Assembly: GCA_022494885.1 (NCBI GenBank) | Contig: JAGVSM010001149.1 | Span: 1 to 64,000, forward strand | From: Micrasema longulum | Lineage: Eukaryota; Arthropoda; Insecta; Trichoptera; Brachycentridae | DNA length: 64,000 nucleotides | Direction: 5' to 3' | The notes under the pieces: generated by a model | Databases searched by the model: none | The model's input: the letters and a program-made list of their open reading frames with translations, nothing else | Told to the model about the DNA's origin: nothing | Translations under genes and position numbers: made by a program | In this document: positions 1 to 14,300 of the stretch, piece by piece | Position numbering within the stretch: position 1 is the stretch's first letter | How the letters are laid out: every line of letters begins with the position of its first letter

Positions 1-2633
1 AAACATACCGTATTTTGCTTAAGATAAGGACGCACCTTAAAATTTACCTGACAATTAAAAAAAAAAATGTTTTTGACGATAAGACGCATCGGACCATTAG
101 ACACACCCCAATTTTTGGTTGAATTTGCAGAGTAAAAAAGTGCATCTTACGGTCCGAAATAACATAAAAAACATAAAAGAATTTGAGATTTTAAAGAGTT
201 AACTCAAAATAGTTGTATTTGTTCAGGATAGATTAAAATTGATAATACGAATATTGTTTAAAGAGAAACAAAAAAAAAGTTTTTGCCTATGGAACATGAA
301 TAGGTCCTTTTACTTTACATTATATTTTACTAGCACTCGTTATTTTTTATCGATTTCTAATAATAATAATAATAATAATAATAATTTGTGAAATTCATAA
401 CAAAAAAAGATCTAAAAAGGAGAAAGGGAGAAAAAAGCTAAGCTGTGAATAAATAAAAAAGTGTTAAAGAAATGAGACAAGTACAATTTCAAACAAGATT
501 ATTGTAAACAGGATATTGTAACTATGTACATAATAAGCAGTACGTCTAGTTAACTTATTGCAAAAAGCTATGAAAATCAATATTTTTTCAAAGTTAATGA
601 ATTTATGATTATACATTTTCAACATTGTATCAATTTTTTAAATCCTAAACCACAATATAATCGTACAATGGTAGGATACTATCTCATGTTTTCTATTTAA
701 CTAATTGATTGTCTATCAGCCACAAGATGAAACTTCTTTGTATATATTGTATTTCTATTAACTCTAATGGTAAAGTTAAAATATGTAATAAAGCACATGT
801 TTTATCAATATTGCATTGTTTGGTTATTAGACACGTGTACACACAAACCAATTCTGTAATTCAACTATCACATTTTTGTGGACTCACACGGAATAAGGTA
901 ATCTTATTCAAATTCATGCATTTATGTATTATCCTTCACTCATCTTCAATTACATTCATTAAATGTACAATTTTGTGCATGAATGATTTGGTATCATTTT
1001 AGAAAAGTGCACATTTGTTAACAGGTAATTCGTAAAAATAATTATTTGTTCCAATCTAATTTTAAAATTAAAAAAAAAATACATTTGAAAAATTCATCTC
1101 GCGATCAATAAAATGAAATAAATAAACTGAGTTGTTTCCAAGCAAAATAAATAAGGAATTTTCAGAATTCTGGAACAACGCTAAAAACATATTTAATATT
1201 TAGTGTCGATTTTTACAATTCTATTGATATAACTATCAATGTAAAAAAACTAGTTTTCATTAATAATTTTCAGATTTATTTTAATTTAAGTGCATACAAC
1301 AGTTGGTGTCATGTCACTTTGACTTCACACATCTTGCCCACCGAGCGCGCGTCTAACAAACACTGCGTACAAGAATGGCACTGTAATAATATGTGCGAAA
1401 CATCTCATTTTAAAATATGCATATTTTAAACCATCGTAGAAAATTTATTCGATGTCGCACAAAAAAAATAATAAAACCGTTACCATCATTTCTTGGTTTT
1501 TTAAAATAATATTTTTAAATGTGCAAAATTTTTTTTTTGCTTTGAATATATGGAGTATTAATCTCAAGAACTATAAATTCACATTAATTTAGGATATTTA
1601 TTCAGAACGGATCAATAACTATGTATGTTATACAGTAAGTACTTAAAGAATTCTATAAAAATTCTAAACAAGTCGATTTTAAATACACAAATCATATATA
1701 TACATATATTTAAAAATCATAAGAAATATGATAAGTTTAGTTAGTAAAAAATAATTTGTCACTTGCTATAATTTACAGAAGAAAAAAAAACTTTTTTTTT
1801 TTATTTGATCAGCTTTTGGAAAGAGCAGAAAATCAATTTGGATAATTTTTATTATGTATATACTTAATCAATGATTATACCCGATGAATCAGGACACACA
1901 CATGAATCAGGAAACACACGTAATACTTTATAACTTGGCCTAAAATTATTATTTGTAAACATTTTCTTTCATTATCAACACATTTTTAAACATGCGTGTT
2001 TAAATTAAATTAGGTACGTACATACAATGTTATACATAATTTGAATTATAATCAATAATATTTAAGGCTCTGTATAAAAAGGACGTCTAACCAGATTGTT
2101 GGCTACACCAAATAAAGAAAAAATAAATAAAATTATAATTTCAGAAATAAACTATTCAATGACCAGATAATAATGATTCAAATTTAGCTACTCTCGTTAT
2201 GAATTTGATGCCTACACCTGTGGATTGTAAGACAATACAATATATGTGTATGTCATATTTATCTAGCCAGGTTTGAAAACATAATTGTGGGGTTATAATG
2301 TAAAATGCACTATTTCCAAAATTAGCAATATTAAGGTAAATATATAGAAAGGGTTAATTTAAAGCTAAGGAAAATACTCGTATTATTAGTTTTACAATTA
2401 AAAAAGTTCATTTACTTCATCTTTAAATGCATGTAGTATTTCCAATAGAAAATTAAGTACCGTTTTTGCAAAAGAGGACTAATTTCATGTTACACAAAGT
2501 GCACTATTTTCAAAGAAAATAGATACTAGGGATATTTTTTTTCAAAGCGTACTACATATTTGTCTATGATTGACATAATCTAAAAAAAATTGACAGGTGT
2601 ATGTTATAAATAACACTTGTCCAGTATTTTGTA
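1..2633. other. AT-rich intergenic DNA
   Basis: Apart from the AAT repeat at 359, I see no exon with splice signals or protein similarity. The longest frames are AT-rich chance frames. A small GC-richer patch at 1320-1390 (GCCCACCGAGCGCGCG) has no assignable role. Confidence 0.7.
359..385. repeat. (AAT)n microsatellite
   Basis: Nine uninterrupted AAT units. Confidence 0.95.
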
Positions 2634-3261
2634 CATAGAATTATAGTATACCAGAAGGCGCGTAGAATCATGTTTGCATACATCGCACTGTGTCTAAAAG
2701 TCTGACATCTCGCCTGCACGCATGCGTGAAGTGGCCGCGTAATATTACCAGACCGTGAACAATATATTACCATAACACAAATATAAGATAATTTTGTGTA
2801 ATGTTATTATATGTTTTACCACAAAAAATATTTTACTGACTAGACTATAAAAGTATTTTTACAAGGCAAATGTAAAACAAAACATAAAATAATAATTTGG
2901 TAATTAAGTAAATTAATACCATTTAATATTATACTAAGGTTTATTGATAGAAAGCCGGGTAAAAAAATCAACTTAGGGTAGTTGCCAGTTGCAATATTAA
3001 AAAAATGTCTACCTTGTTTTATTTAACAATCTGACAGACAGTAAAATAATCAAATTTTTAAATAATATTATCTGTGAATTCGCTACTTACACATGAAATG
3101 TGATCCCACCCTATTCCCTTAAAATCCCAGCAATATTTTGACACTTAAAAACGACACAAAACCGCATAGTTGAATTTAAAGCTGACTAAATTACTAATCC
3201 ATGAGTAGTTTAGTCGGCTTCGGTTTGATGTACGCGGTTTCTGGACTATTATAATTCTATG
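2634..3261. mobile_element. TIR element family A, uninterrupted copy
   Basis: The ends read CATAGAATTATA.TA.ACCAGAA and the inverted TTCTGGACTATTATAATTCTATG. It is homologous over most of its length to 18716-19521. No transposase frame is visible, so it is a non-autonomous DNA element of unknown superfamily. Confidence 0.7.
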
Positions 3262-5180
3262 ATTTTGTATTTTGGAAAATGTTAGCTAAAAATGAATTAA
3301 AATAAGAGATTTAGAATGCTTTTCATGGAATGCAAAATTTAAGAATCTGTTCAAGAATTTCAAAATAATTTACTATATTTTACAGAATTATTCTAACTGT
3401 AGTAGTTGCTATAGTTTTTTCCCTTTCTGAAGAAAGAGCAAAATGGAAATAGTGTGTTTTGCATTATGATGGCCCTTATAATGTAGTGCTTTTTTTATTT
3501 GATGGCACTTTTAGTGAGTTTTCATGTTTCTGAAATTAAACGGGTATTATGACTTTTGTTTCGTAATGTATAACATTATTATTTTCATTACATTTTTTTC
3601 TAAATGAATAAGAAAATCACACTTTTAAAATTATAGCTTCCTGAGGACAATGCAAATATAAAAAATTACAATGGTTTTTAATAAAAAAATTTAAACTAGA
3701 ATCATTAGTTAAATGATTTGAAAACATGCTAAAAAAGTTTTAAGAAAATAATTACAAAGTAGATACATATTTGTAGAATATGAATAAACAATAGAAAGAT
3801 AAAACTACGAGTTCTTTTCACAAAGTTAATAATTATTAAAAGTAATTATTCAACTTATAAATAATAAAAAATTAGCATCTTAATATTATTGTTCTTACTT
3901 GTCAAGTCATAATAATAAATCATATAACTAAATAATAGAAAAATATTAATATCTAACGAGAATTGCACATTAGAGTTTTTGTTATTCTATATAACTGTGA
4001 CAATGTCTTTGGCGAATATGGAAGGATTGTGCGAAGATAAATAAAACTTAAATACGTAATGAGTATCAAAAAATATTTAGAAAACTAACAATAAAAGGAT
4101 TCTGAAGACGATCGAATGTTTATTTTAGAAAAAATAATTGAGTACAGATTTATTTATATAATGGGGAAAAATGGAAGATCTCTTCTCAAGCAATGAATTA
4201 AATAATAGCATTTTCGGAATATTAAAGGACTGATTTTAATAATGTACAAGAAATATATTTTAATTAATTTAACCATTTTCAGACCTGAATCAATTCTGTA
4301 TCCTGCATTTACTCGAGAAATCATTTGTAAATTTTTGGTATTTTTTAGAAGTTATTTGACGTTCATTTTAAATTTATCAATAAATTTATTTCATAAATCT
4401 ACAAAGTTCGTGAAACGTGCGTTTTAATCTAATAAAATATGTTTATTTGATCGAATTAGTTTAATTATAGCGAAATATATTTAAAACTCGCCTTAAATAT
4501 CATTCGCAAGAATGATTTCTATCTAATTTCTATTCACCCCAAAGCAACCAAGCCAGTTGTTCAACTAAAAACCCACTGTTCTGTGCAATACCAATTGCCA
4601 ACGAAGGCAGATAAAAACAAAGACGTGTTTAGGAATACCGCCAATTAAAAAATTAGCTTGCTGTTTTTTTTTAAATTTTGGTAAGCATGCGAGTAAATAA
4701 ATCTTCAACTTAATGGATGTATATTTGAATGAATAGCAGGTCTGAGAGGGTTAAATAAATTAAAGAGATATTGGGATACATTTTTGTTTTAAAAATCAGA
4801 ACTGGAAGATGTGTAGAGGAAAACTTGTACATAATTATTAATATTTATAATTAACCACACAAACACATTATTTTGAAATGTACAAAATATCACTATCACA
4901 CGCATTCATCTGATGTGCTCAAATTATTTATTTACAAATTAATAGAATAATTTATAAATAGGTGAAAATATCGCACACAATCTAAATAAATAATGAAACT
5001 GACAAAAATCACTATTAATATAAACATTGACAATCATTGCCAATTAATGCAAAGAGACATAGTTTTCAATTAAATTCAGATATTATTATATAATGCCCAA
5101 AAAAACTAAAAACAATACGGGAATCACAGGATTTATAGTAAAAAAATATGCATCGGAAGTCGAGATGAATAGTGGAACAT
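3262..5180. other. AT-rich DNA downstream of GlcAT-I (3' UTR and intergenic)
   Basis: The GlcAT-I 3' UTR must begin at 5180 going left. A TTTATT at 4927-4932 is a possible poly(A) signal for the minus strand. Nothing else can be assigned. Confidence 0.6.
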
Positions 5181-5351
5181 TTAAACCTCTATACCATCAT
5201 TTGAACCTTTAGAATTTTTGGCACGCAGTTTATTTTCCTCGATCATTTTTGGTTTTTCCGTTCTCGTGTGCCAAACATAAACCTTAGTACACTTATCTGC
5301 CAGGGGCTCCAACTCATCGCGTGTTATAAGTTGTCGTAAAATCTCACTTTC
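5181..5351 (-). CDS. GlcAT-I: GlcAT-I last coding exon (catalytic Glu, WHTRTEKP)
   Basis: The acceptor is GTAATTGCAG|GAAAGT. The exon has 56 codons plus a TAA: ESEILRQLI, then DELEPLADKCTKVYVWHTRTEKP, ending in GIEV. The family's usual C-terminus is VEI or IEV, so the end looks complete. The leading Glu is the catalytic base in human GlcAT-I. On the transcript strand a candidate AATAAA poly(A) signal lies at 4927-4932. Confidence 0.95.
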   Translation of the reverse strand, partial: ESEILRQLITRDELEPLADKCTKVYVWHTRTEKPKMIEENKLRAKNSKGSNDGIEV

Positions 5352-8300
5352 CTGCAATTACATTAGTAAAATTATCCTTTTAATACAAAGTTGAACTTAG
5401 CTCCTTGGTTTAATTTGTAAATTTTATTACTGAAATATGCTATTTTTACCTTTATTTTCATTTCATATAATGGGTACAGCAACAGAAAATAAACACGTGT
5501 TAGCTGTTTTTAGGTATGAAGTGATTATTCTCCAAACAAAAAAAAAACAAATGATCACCCCGATTCCCATGGGAGTAGGGAGAGTGGATGGAATGTCATA
5601 TCAATCTTTCTCTGCTTAAAGACCTCACTTTCTCGACATTCATACATCTTCTCCTATGAGTCTATACTCATGCCTATTATTCTGACTTTCGGCGTGCCCT
5701 TCTTGAAGCATCTGTTAAACGGGTCACAAGCCCTTTAAATGCCTAGACTAAAATATTTTCTTTGCAAAAATGTTTTCCTTCTCTGTTACAACAAATTTTA
5801 GGTGTATTTTACTCCATTTTCGTTAAGAATGCACTAATGGAAATGGTAGGTTTGACAAAACATAACCAGGACCCAAGAACCGGGTTGTGGTCCCGTGATA
5901 GTATGTGGACTCGGGGACCAAATATCCGAAGTTCAAATTCCACTCTACTACAACTCGATTTCCATTTTTCAAGCACAGGTTATTTACGACTTTTAGGAAA
6001 TGGTCTGAAAATTTAAATATTTGAGTTAATAATAAAAACTCAAGTATTTCTCTTTTTATTAAGAAAAAAATATATCACGGCACTTTGTACCGCAATCCAC
6101 AAAAAACTAAGATAATTATGTCGTTCCAATAATAACTATTAAAACAATGCACCTCGCTAAGCGAGACCGTATTTTAAAAGGTTTGTTTTTGTTTCTAAAT
6201 AAGAAAGGGTTTACAACCCCTGTACAACGATGTGATGGGTTATGGTTATTTCGGCAAGTATTGGCTATCTTGCTAACTCCATTGGACATGAACTAGCAAT
6301 ATATAAAACGGAATATTTTTCTTGGAAGTGTAATTAATTTTTAAAACAGTTGTGTGTTTAGAAAATAATGTATTCGATAAAATATTTGTAAAATATTTCA
6401 ATATTAGCATTTCTGATTAGATTCTTGAAAATCTGCTTAGCAGCCTAAGGGTTAATGGTTTATATGAATAAATTAATATGCCATTAAATTAATGTAAATG
6501 TGCTTTAAATTTAATAGTAATCTGATTTCCGCAGCAAATAAAAACTGCTTGTACCTCCAAAATAACACCTGAGTAAATTTAATCAAATTATTAAAAATAG
6601 GGAAGAAAAATCTGACCGATATCTCTCATTTATATACTAGCGCAGCAGGCAAGCTTCTTCCAAAACATGTTCTACTATATCGAATAAAGTTTTTCATGAA
6701 TATTTTTTTGTATTCATATAAAATAAATTCTACCTGTGTATTATTTTAATATTGTGTCCAATTAACATAAACTTTATTAAATTGACATCCCATGCAATTA
6801 CAATTCAGAAAAAAAAATGGTTTTAAAGTCATTACCTGGTATCCGGCTTGCACTTTGTGCGTAAACACGGCTTTGGGATTCTCCTTAATAAGACTGAGGT
6901 GTATAGCGAAACCTGCCATGTCAATTGGGAACGGGCGTTCTGGTCTCCAGACAGAGTTGAACCCGAGTACCTTGGTTCCGTCAGGATTCACCAGAGGCCT
7001 CTCCACCATCATACCGCCTACTAATCCAACGGGCCATACGCCAACCTTGTGGACTTGTCTCATCTACAGAAAAAGATTACATATTAAAAAACTGCTAGAA
7101 ATTGTCCACAGGTAAACGACAATTTGTAGGACAGGATATTGTTCCAAGACATTGTCATGGAGATAGATGGGCAAGCTATATCTGTAGAACAATGATTACC
7201 CCGAACACCGCGCGTGCACAGACAGGACCTTATAACAATAGCGATTTTCTCTATGTGTACGTGTCGCCCCTGTGCATTTTTTCTGCCGAAAACGAGGGCA
7301 GATTTTTTTAATTTTATTATTTAGTATGTCCTTTAACAATTCCAATACATGTTGGTAAAAAATAAATAATAGTTTCGAGAACTAGCTTGTAATAAACGCT
7401 GTAATGTATTAATTCTTGAAAACATAACTCATAGAACCAGAATCCTCGGCAGGCGTTTTCTAATCAATGGCTACTCTCAGGTAAAAATCCAGATTTTGTT
7501 GATATCGTAGGGTTGGCACGTTTTCCTAAAATATTTGAGGTCCAAGGTTCGATTCCAGTGAATATTGATATTTTGTTTTTTGAGGTGATTTTACACTGAA
7601 ATATTTCATTGTCCAGCCATTGTTCAATCCATGTGTGCATTCAGTATTTTTATTTACTACTCATAACCTCCATGGAAAACATGAATGTTAACGATTACTC
7701 TTTTCTCACTTATTGTTTATTCATTTATTTATTTTTTGTCGCATTTAATGTTTACATCTTTTATGAAAACTTAATTGGTCTTTTTATGTCAGGAAATCTT
7801 TGTTTTTAATAGAATTTAAAAAGACTATAAATTTTCGAAAAATGAAATTTTTTCATAACTGGCATCAAATAATTGATGAACGAGTAAATAAAAAATATGT
7901 CATATTTTGCAAACAGAAAAAAATTATATTTTATAATATTCAACTTGTAGTTTCGTTTGAACTGTTGATTTGGGATGAACTTTTAACTTTAAAAATTCAA
8001 TATCTCAGAACTAGAATGTTAGTTACCAACTTGTGCCAGAAACCTTACGATATTATGTATGTAATGTAACATGTGCACGATGCAACGTAAGGTTATCAGT
8101 TTAATTAACACAAAACAATAAATAATGGTAAAATAACTTTTCAGAACCCTCTGTGTGGCAATAGACGCTCTTAAAAAACTTTGTATTGATATTTTTCAGG
8201 ATACATATTTTGATAACCATTATCAGTACTTTGTTGTATATAAAATTAGTTGGTTATGTAATTCTTCTTCTATGGGGCTAAAGGTCAAACAGCACTAGAG

Positions 8301-11300
8301 CGGCGCTGCGCGGCACGGCAACTTGAAATATTATTTTCACTGTTTTGGATGAAATGAACCGTACACCAGCTGTATCACACTGCACAGCACTCCATACAAA
8401 ACTTTTTCACACAGCGCCACTGTAGTGCAAATTGACCTTTAACTTAAAACATAAGTAGATACCAGATTTAAGGTTTTGTAACAATATGTTATAGATGTGC
8501 TATCTTATAAACTATGTACTACAATCATCATCATCACTCTTTCCATACCCATTGTTGCATAGAGCACCACATCGGTAAACCAAATGCAGCATATTTCGAT
8601 CATCTGTTACATGAAGAAAAAGCGATCAATCTTACGCTTCAAGTGCCAGTCCAGAAACAATGAAATATTGCAGCTTAAAAATCCTTAAGACTCTTTTTTT
8701 TTTATTTTTAATTTTAATTTTACATCCACCCTGCCAGGAATCAAACCCAGAATCTAATGGTAGGCAAACCCATCAACCACTACACAACAAAGTGAACTTA
8801 TCGCCACTCAATTTCCTAATTCGGGACTTTTACGTCAGAACAGCTGGTCCTATTTTTTTCATTACATTTTGAATAAAATATTCTCCCCAATCAAAGTTTT
8901 TAACATTTGTCATATTTTACGCTGAATTTTTTTTTAAACTCGTTCGATGGTCTAGTATGTATTTATTTATTTAAATCTTAAAGTAGGGCACACATATCAT
9001 ACATATTGTTATGTGTGTTCTAATAATAACATTGCAAATATATTTCATTTATAAATTGTTTAATAATAATATAATTTTAAATGTCGCATGCGAATTTTTG
9101 TTTTTGTGATTTTAAATTAAAAAAAAACACATAATATTGATTGAAAACATACAAAATATTTATAATGAAATCGTTGAAAACAGGTAAAAATATGAATAAT
9201 ACCCAATTTTTATTTTTTACTATTCTGGCAGTACATTTACACTAGTCAAGCACATTAATTTTATTTTTATGTAATTCTATCTTTTCCGCACATTTTTCAT
9301 TTCATCGCTTTCAAGTTTTCCTCAGTTTTATACTTTTTTGTTGCAACCTTGAAAAATGTAAAAACGGGGTTTTACTGTTAATGAAATATAAAATATCTCA
9401 CCTCTTCGAAGATCTTGAGGGCGTAGGTGTTGTCATCATCCATGAAGAATACCACCCCATTGAGCTGGTCATCATTCAGGTTATCCCGTAGCCAACTTAA
9501 TCCTGCATTCCTTTGTTCCACTCCACGAGCCTTCATCCAATGTGGTTCCTTTATTATATTGCGCGATACCAAGCAATACGGGGAATGATTGATCCGGGTG
9601 AACATGAGGGTTGTGAATGAAAACAAATCCAAAATAACATGAACTAGCGACACTAAATTGGGTAGCTTTGGGGTGGTAAATGGTTAATTAATAAACCAAA
9701 ACATGTTTCAAATAAAACAATAAATTTGAAGGAAAAACTAATATTGAGGGCCATTTTCACAAAGGTAAGTCCTTTTGCAGAAGAAATAACTAAAACCAGG
9801 ATGTTCGATCATTAGTAATTATATTTAGTACTTTTTATTTATGATATAATATATTTAACACATTCCCGATGATACCAGCTATAACCATTAAAATCGTGTA
9901 TCTCTTTTAGGAAATCACAGCCTTCCGTCCAAAATACATTGGCAGTGAAACGACGGCTATACTTTTTTACTGCTCATTCCTTTATATCAAACGGTTCAAA
10001 ATTTATTTTAGAATATTTTAACTAATTTTGAGATTTTTGTTAAAAAACTGCCTTTTTGTCTATGACTTATTGCAGTATGCTTAGTGAGAGAAAGGTTAAG
10101 GACCGGCAAGCAAAACCAAAATCACTGATATTTTAAAAATGGCATAAATTAGAGCCAATAAAAAAGATTCAGAGAGTGAAGATGAAAATATTATCATCCA
10201 ACTGAAAAAACTTTTACAGTTAGTTGTATTGAGCAGCGATGATAAAGAAAGTCATTAAATCAAAATTTAATAAATTAGAAAGGTTATTTTTTACAGTTTG
10301 ACAAATAAATATTAATTATTATAAAATATTATATTTTTTACTAAATTTTAATAACAAAAAACTGTTTCCAGTTTTTTGGAACCCATCCCCTCTTTGCGCT
10401 GGCTCTGAATCTCATATAACACATAACATGGCATTTTACACCTATCTACCGTGTTGTAGGAGGGTTACCTATAAAAATATTTTTTCTGGAGTTCAGTGTC
10501 ATTTTTTATAAATGGTCTTGTGTGTTTCTAAAATAATAAAATAAACTTTATGTAAAATTAAAAAGTGAAATTGTTTTTGTGAGATGGCTGCCAATTCTAA
10601 AATGTAATACATGTGGGGGTAATCATGATCAATATTAGTTGATGTTAAAGGGCTAGAATGATGTGAAAAATTCACTTTTGTTTCATGTTTGTATTGCAGA
10701 TCTTATTTTTGTCAAATGATCTGATCTTAGTCAAATGATGCAGCCCAAAAACTAATCAATCGATATATATTATGTACTTTGGTTGTGTGCAATAGGCAAA
10801 ATAAATAAATATATACGGCAGACCAATGGGTGGTAAACGTGAGGTTTTAACAAGTGTATAAGATTGAAAATGAAAACTAAATAATGATTACAGAAAATTA
10901 AAAATAACAGTAAACATTGCTTTCGATATAAAGATTTGTTATTATCATATGTCAAGCAATTAATTGCCATTTATGTTTGATATATGGCTGGGTCAAATCT
11001 CGTGAATTACCACCTGAACATAATTATACAGGGTCCACCAAAATGATCTACCTATTTTGAAATGTGCAAACAAATGAAACAATGATCAAAACTTATATTT
11101 TATTTTACTGTAAGAACACAGTTTGCCATTTTGTTTTCGTATTGACATCACTTTGTTTTAAAAATGATGTTTATGCTGTCTAAATGATTGCCTTCTCGAG
11201 CTTTACACTCTGGAAGTCTCAGTCTGAAATTTTTGAAACTCGCAGAGTTATCGCCGCTAGTGCTTAAAGACTTCCACCTTCGATAACTATACGGTTTTCC

Positions 11301-14300
11301 TGTTAGGTATCCTTCAATGTCGGCCTACTTCAAAATGCTGACAGAACAACAGTTGCATGGCAGTGACCGAGTTGCCATTTAAAAAAAAAGTTTCAATTAC
11401 AAATGCACAATGCTCTCCATTCCACACCAGATGGAAACTAAAATGGCAAATGTTTGGAAAGACAAAACGATACCTAGGCTTCATCCATAGCCAACAGCGC
11501 CTTCGTGACGCCATTATCAAAATGAGTAGATCATTCTGCCGGACCCTGTACTAGTGTTTTTTATTTTATTTAACACAATCAATTAAGTTGTTGGCCTTAA
11601 GAATTATATTACTTTTATCTCTGTTTAAGTTTGAAATATTTATAATTTTGAAATTTTAAGGTAGGCAATGAATTATAAGCAGTTGTAGTTTGAATAAACA
11701 TAAAACTAGTTACTGATTAATATCTCATTCTTCTAATAAAAGTAATAACAAAAAAGTAAGTGCATAATATTATCACAATCATTGGAAGGTTTGATTTCAA
11801 GCAAAAAATAAACTTTGGATAAACAGTATTGTAAATATTTTATACAAATATTTGAAACATAGAGTACATGTTTTGTATTGACAGCGTAAAATTTAGGGGT
11901 TTCAAGTAAACATTGTTAAGACTTTAAAAAAAAAAATATGTGACTCTTAATCCACATAAATATTTTTACTACTTCTACTACTATTACCATCACGCCAGTT
12001 CACCGTAGGGGTAGGCCGAGAGAATGGACCGCCACACACGTCTATCCTGGCATACATTCCTAGCTTCTTCCACATTCATACATCTTGTCATACATACCTT
12101 CGGTTCTGTCTGCTTTTGACATGACCAGACTAAATATTTTAATTTTTAGACACTACACAAAAATATATTTAAAGAAATGTTTCATAAATACTATACAAGA
12201 TTTCTACCTTTGTTCGATGTTATCTATGTTTTTAGGCCACTAAATAATATGATGCTACAAATATTTTTGACATTCGAAAATCAGTAATTTATCTTCAGGT
12301 CTGACTGGTATAAATTTTCATTTACATTTATTGAACAAACTGTTGGTGATTTACGCATACTGAAGGATTTAGGAAGACTAAAACTGTGATAAAAATTGTA
12401 ATCTACTTTGAACAAATAGTAATTTTTCATGAACATGTGTTTTTATTGAATTATTGACTATGTAAATTGTGAAGTTAAATGAACCCACTAATTTTGTCTA
12501 AAAATTCAACATAACCTCACTAATGACATCAATTTATTTTTATGTGGCAGCAGCATGATCAGTATGAGCAAGAATAATATTTGGTAATCTTGGATCAAGG
12601 GACCGGTATAAGATTTGGAACATAAATAGCCATATTAGTTCAATGGAGAAATATTTAAAATAAAGTAGGTACTTGGAAAAAAACATTATTTTAAAAAGTG
12701 ATACGACTAAAACATCATTTGCAATAATGAATATTGCTTAATAATTCAGAATCGGGTTGCGGTCCCGTGGATAATGTTGAAGACTCGCAGATCAAAGGTC
12801 CGAGGTTCGAACCCCACTTTCCCCCAACGTGATTCCCATTTTCTAATAGTGAGTTATTTACAACTTGTTGAAAATAGACCCAAAATTGCAGTATCATAAA
12901 AAAGCAAATATTAATTTTACTTTATTTAAAAAAATAATGATGTTGATTGCATTTTTTATAAACAAGGTATTCATATTTAAATGAATATGTATAATAAATT
13001 AAAAATACAGAGATTTGGTGTAGAAAACTTTTTTTCCATTTAATATTATTCTTGTACTTGAAATAATAAAAATAGTTACTTGATAACCTTAGCATGTAAT
13101 ATAATATGTAAACTTCACTGATCCATTAAAATTAAATCTAATTTTGTAAACTATAAAACTATGAAATTGTACTGTATGTTTCCTGAATAAAAGAAAAAAA
13201 ATCCTTTACAAAACATTCTCAAGATCAAATATAAAAGAAATACAATGTCGCATTTTTCGCACACCCGTCATTGTTCTACGATCACGACAAAATGTACTCA
13301 ATTCTTAATTTATTATATGTAATACTATATTTATTAGCAGACATTAAATGCTATTATTAAATTAATAAAACTGTAGTTGAAAATATTAAAAGGACATAGA
13401 TTTATATAAACTGCTAAATTGTATTTTTATTGTTTTTTATGAGCAGAGTCCTAATTACCAGATATAAAAATCCCATTTTGTTACAACCTGATTTCCGTTT
13501 TTTATAAAAGTTTCTTGATTACAAAAAAATTGATGTAGGTATTTTTCTTATGTTGGGAAAAAAATATTTACCTTCAAATTATTTATTCAACCTGCAATAT
13601 GACATGGCCTTTTCTGGTACTAGATATCATTTTGAGAAATGTAAAGAGCAGAGCAAGTAAATTAACACTTGAAATATCTGGTTGGCAATTAGTAATCAAA
13701 ACCAGACTCAGTACACAAGATAGGCAATTAATGTATGATATTTTGTAATAATTTTACATTTTAAATAATAGCGTAAATGTTATGCAATCAGCTGAATTTC
13801 TTATTTAGATTTCATTGTAATTAGATTTAATTTTTAATGTTTCCATTTAAATCACTATCTGTTACCAAGAGGACATTTTATCTTCCTAAAGGTCAACGCA
13901 TTCAGAGTACAATAACCCACACTTGTGTCGTGCTTAAATGTATTGTACAGTAAAAGATGACATTGTTTACCATGACAAAACAAGTTTGAATACTAAGTAG
14001 GCTCTTGGCAAAACTGTCCACCTGATGATGTTAACACAACACACTCTAAAATCTACTCAAGTCTGATAAATAAATGTATATAAGGTTCAATGTAGTAGGA
14101 AAAAAAACATTTGACATAAACAAAGGCTAAATTCATCACTTTAATTTTTTATAACTATTTAGCGTGATAATATCAACAACTCATATAATTTCATAACCCA
14201 CAAAACAGTATTTTGCAGGAGAAGGATTCAAAGATATTTTTGTCTAATATAAGTGTAAATACTGACTGATTTTTTCCAAAAATCGGTAAGAATATTTATT

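Noticed and set aside
709..1002. 97-codon plus-strand frame
   Set aside because: It has no ATG at its first codon, no splice signals and no similarity; a chance frame in AT-rich DNA.
6792..7115. Plus-strand 107-codon frame
   Set aside because: It is antisense to GlcAT-I exon 4 and starts and ends without splice or promoter context.
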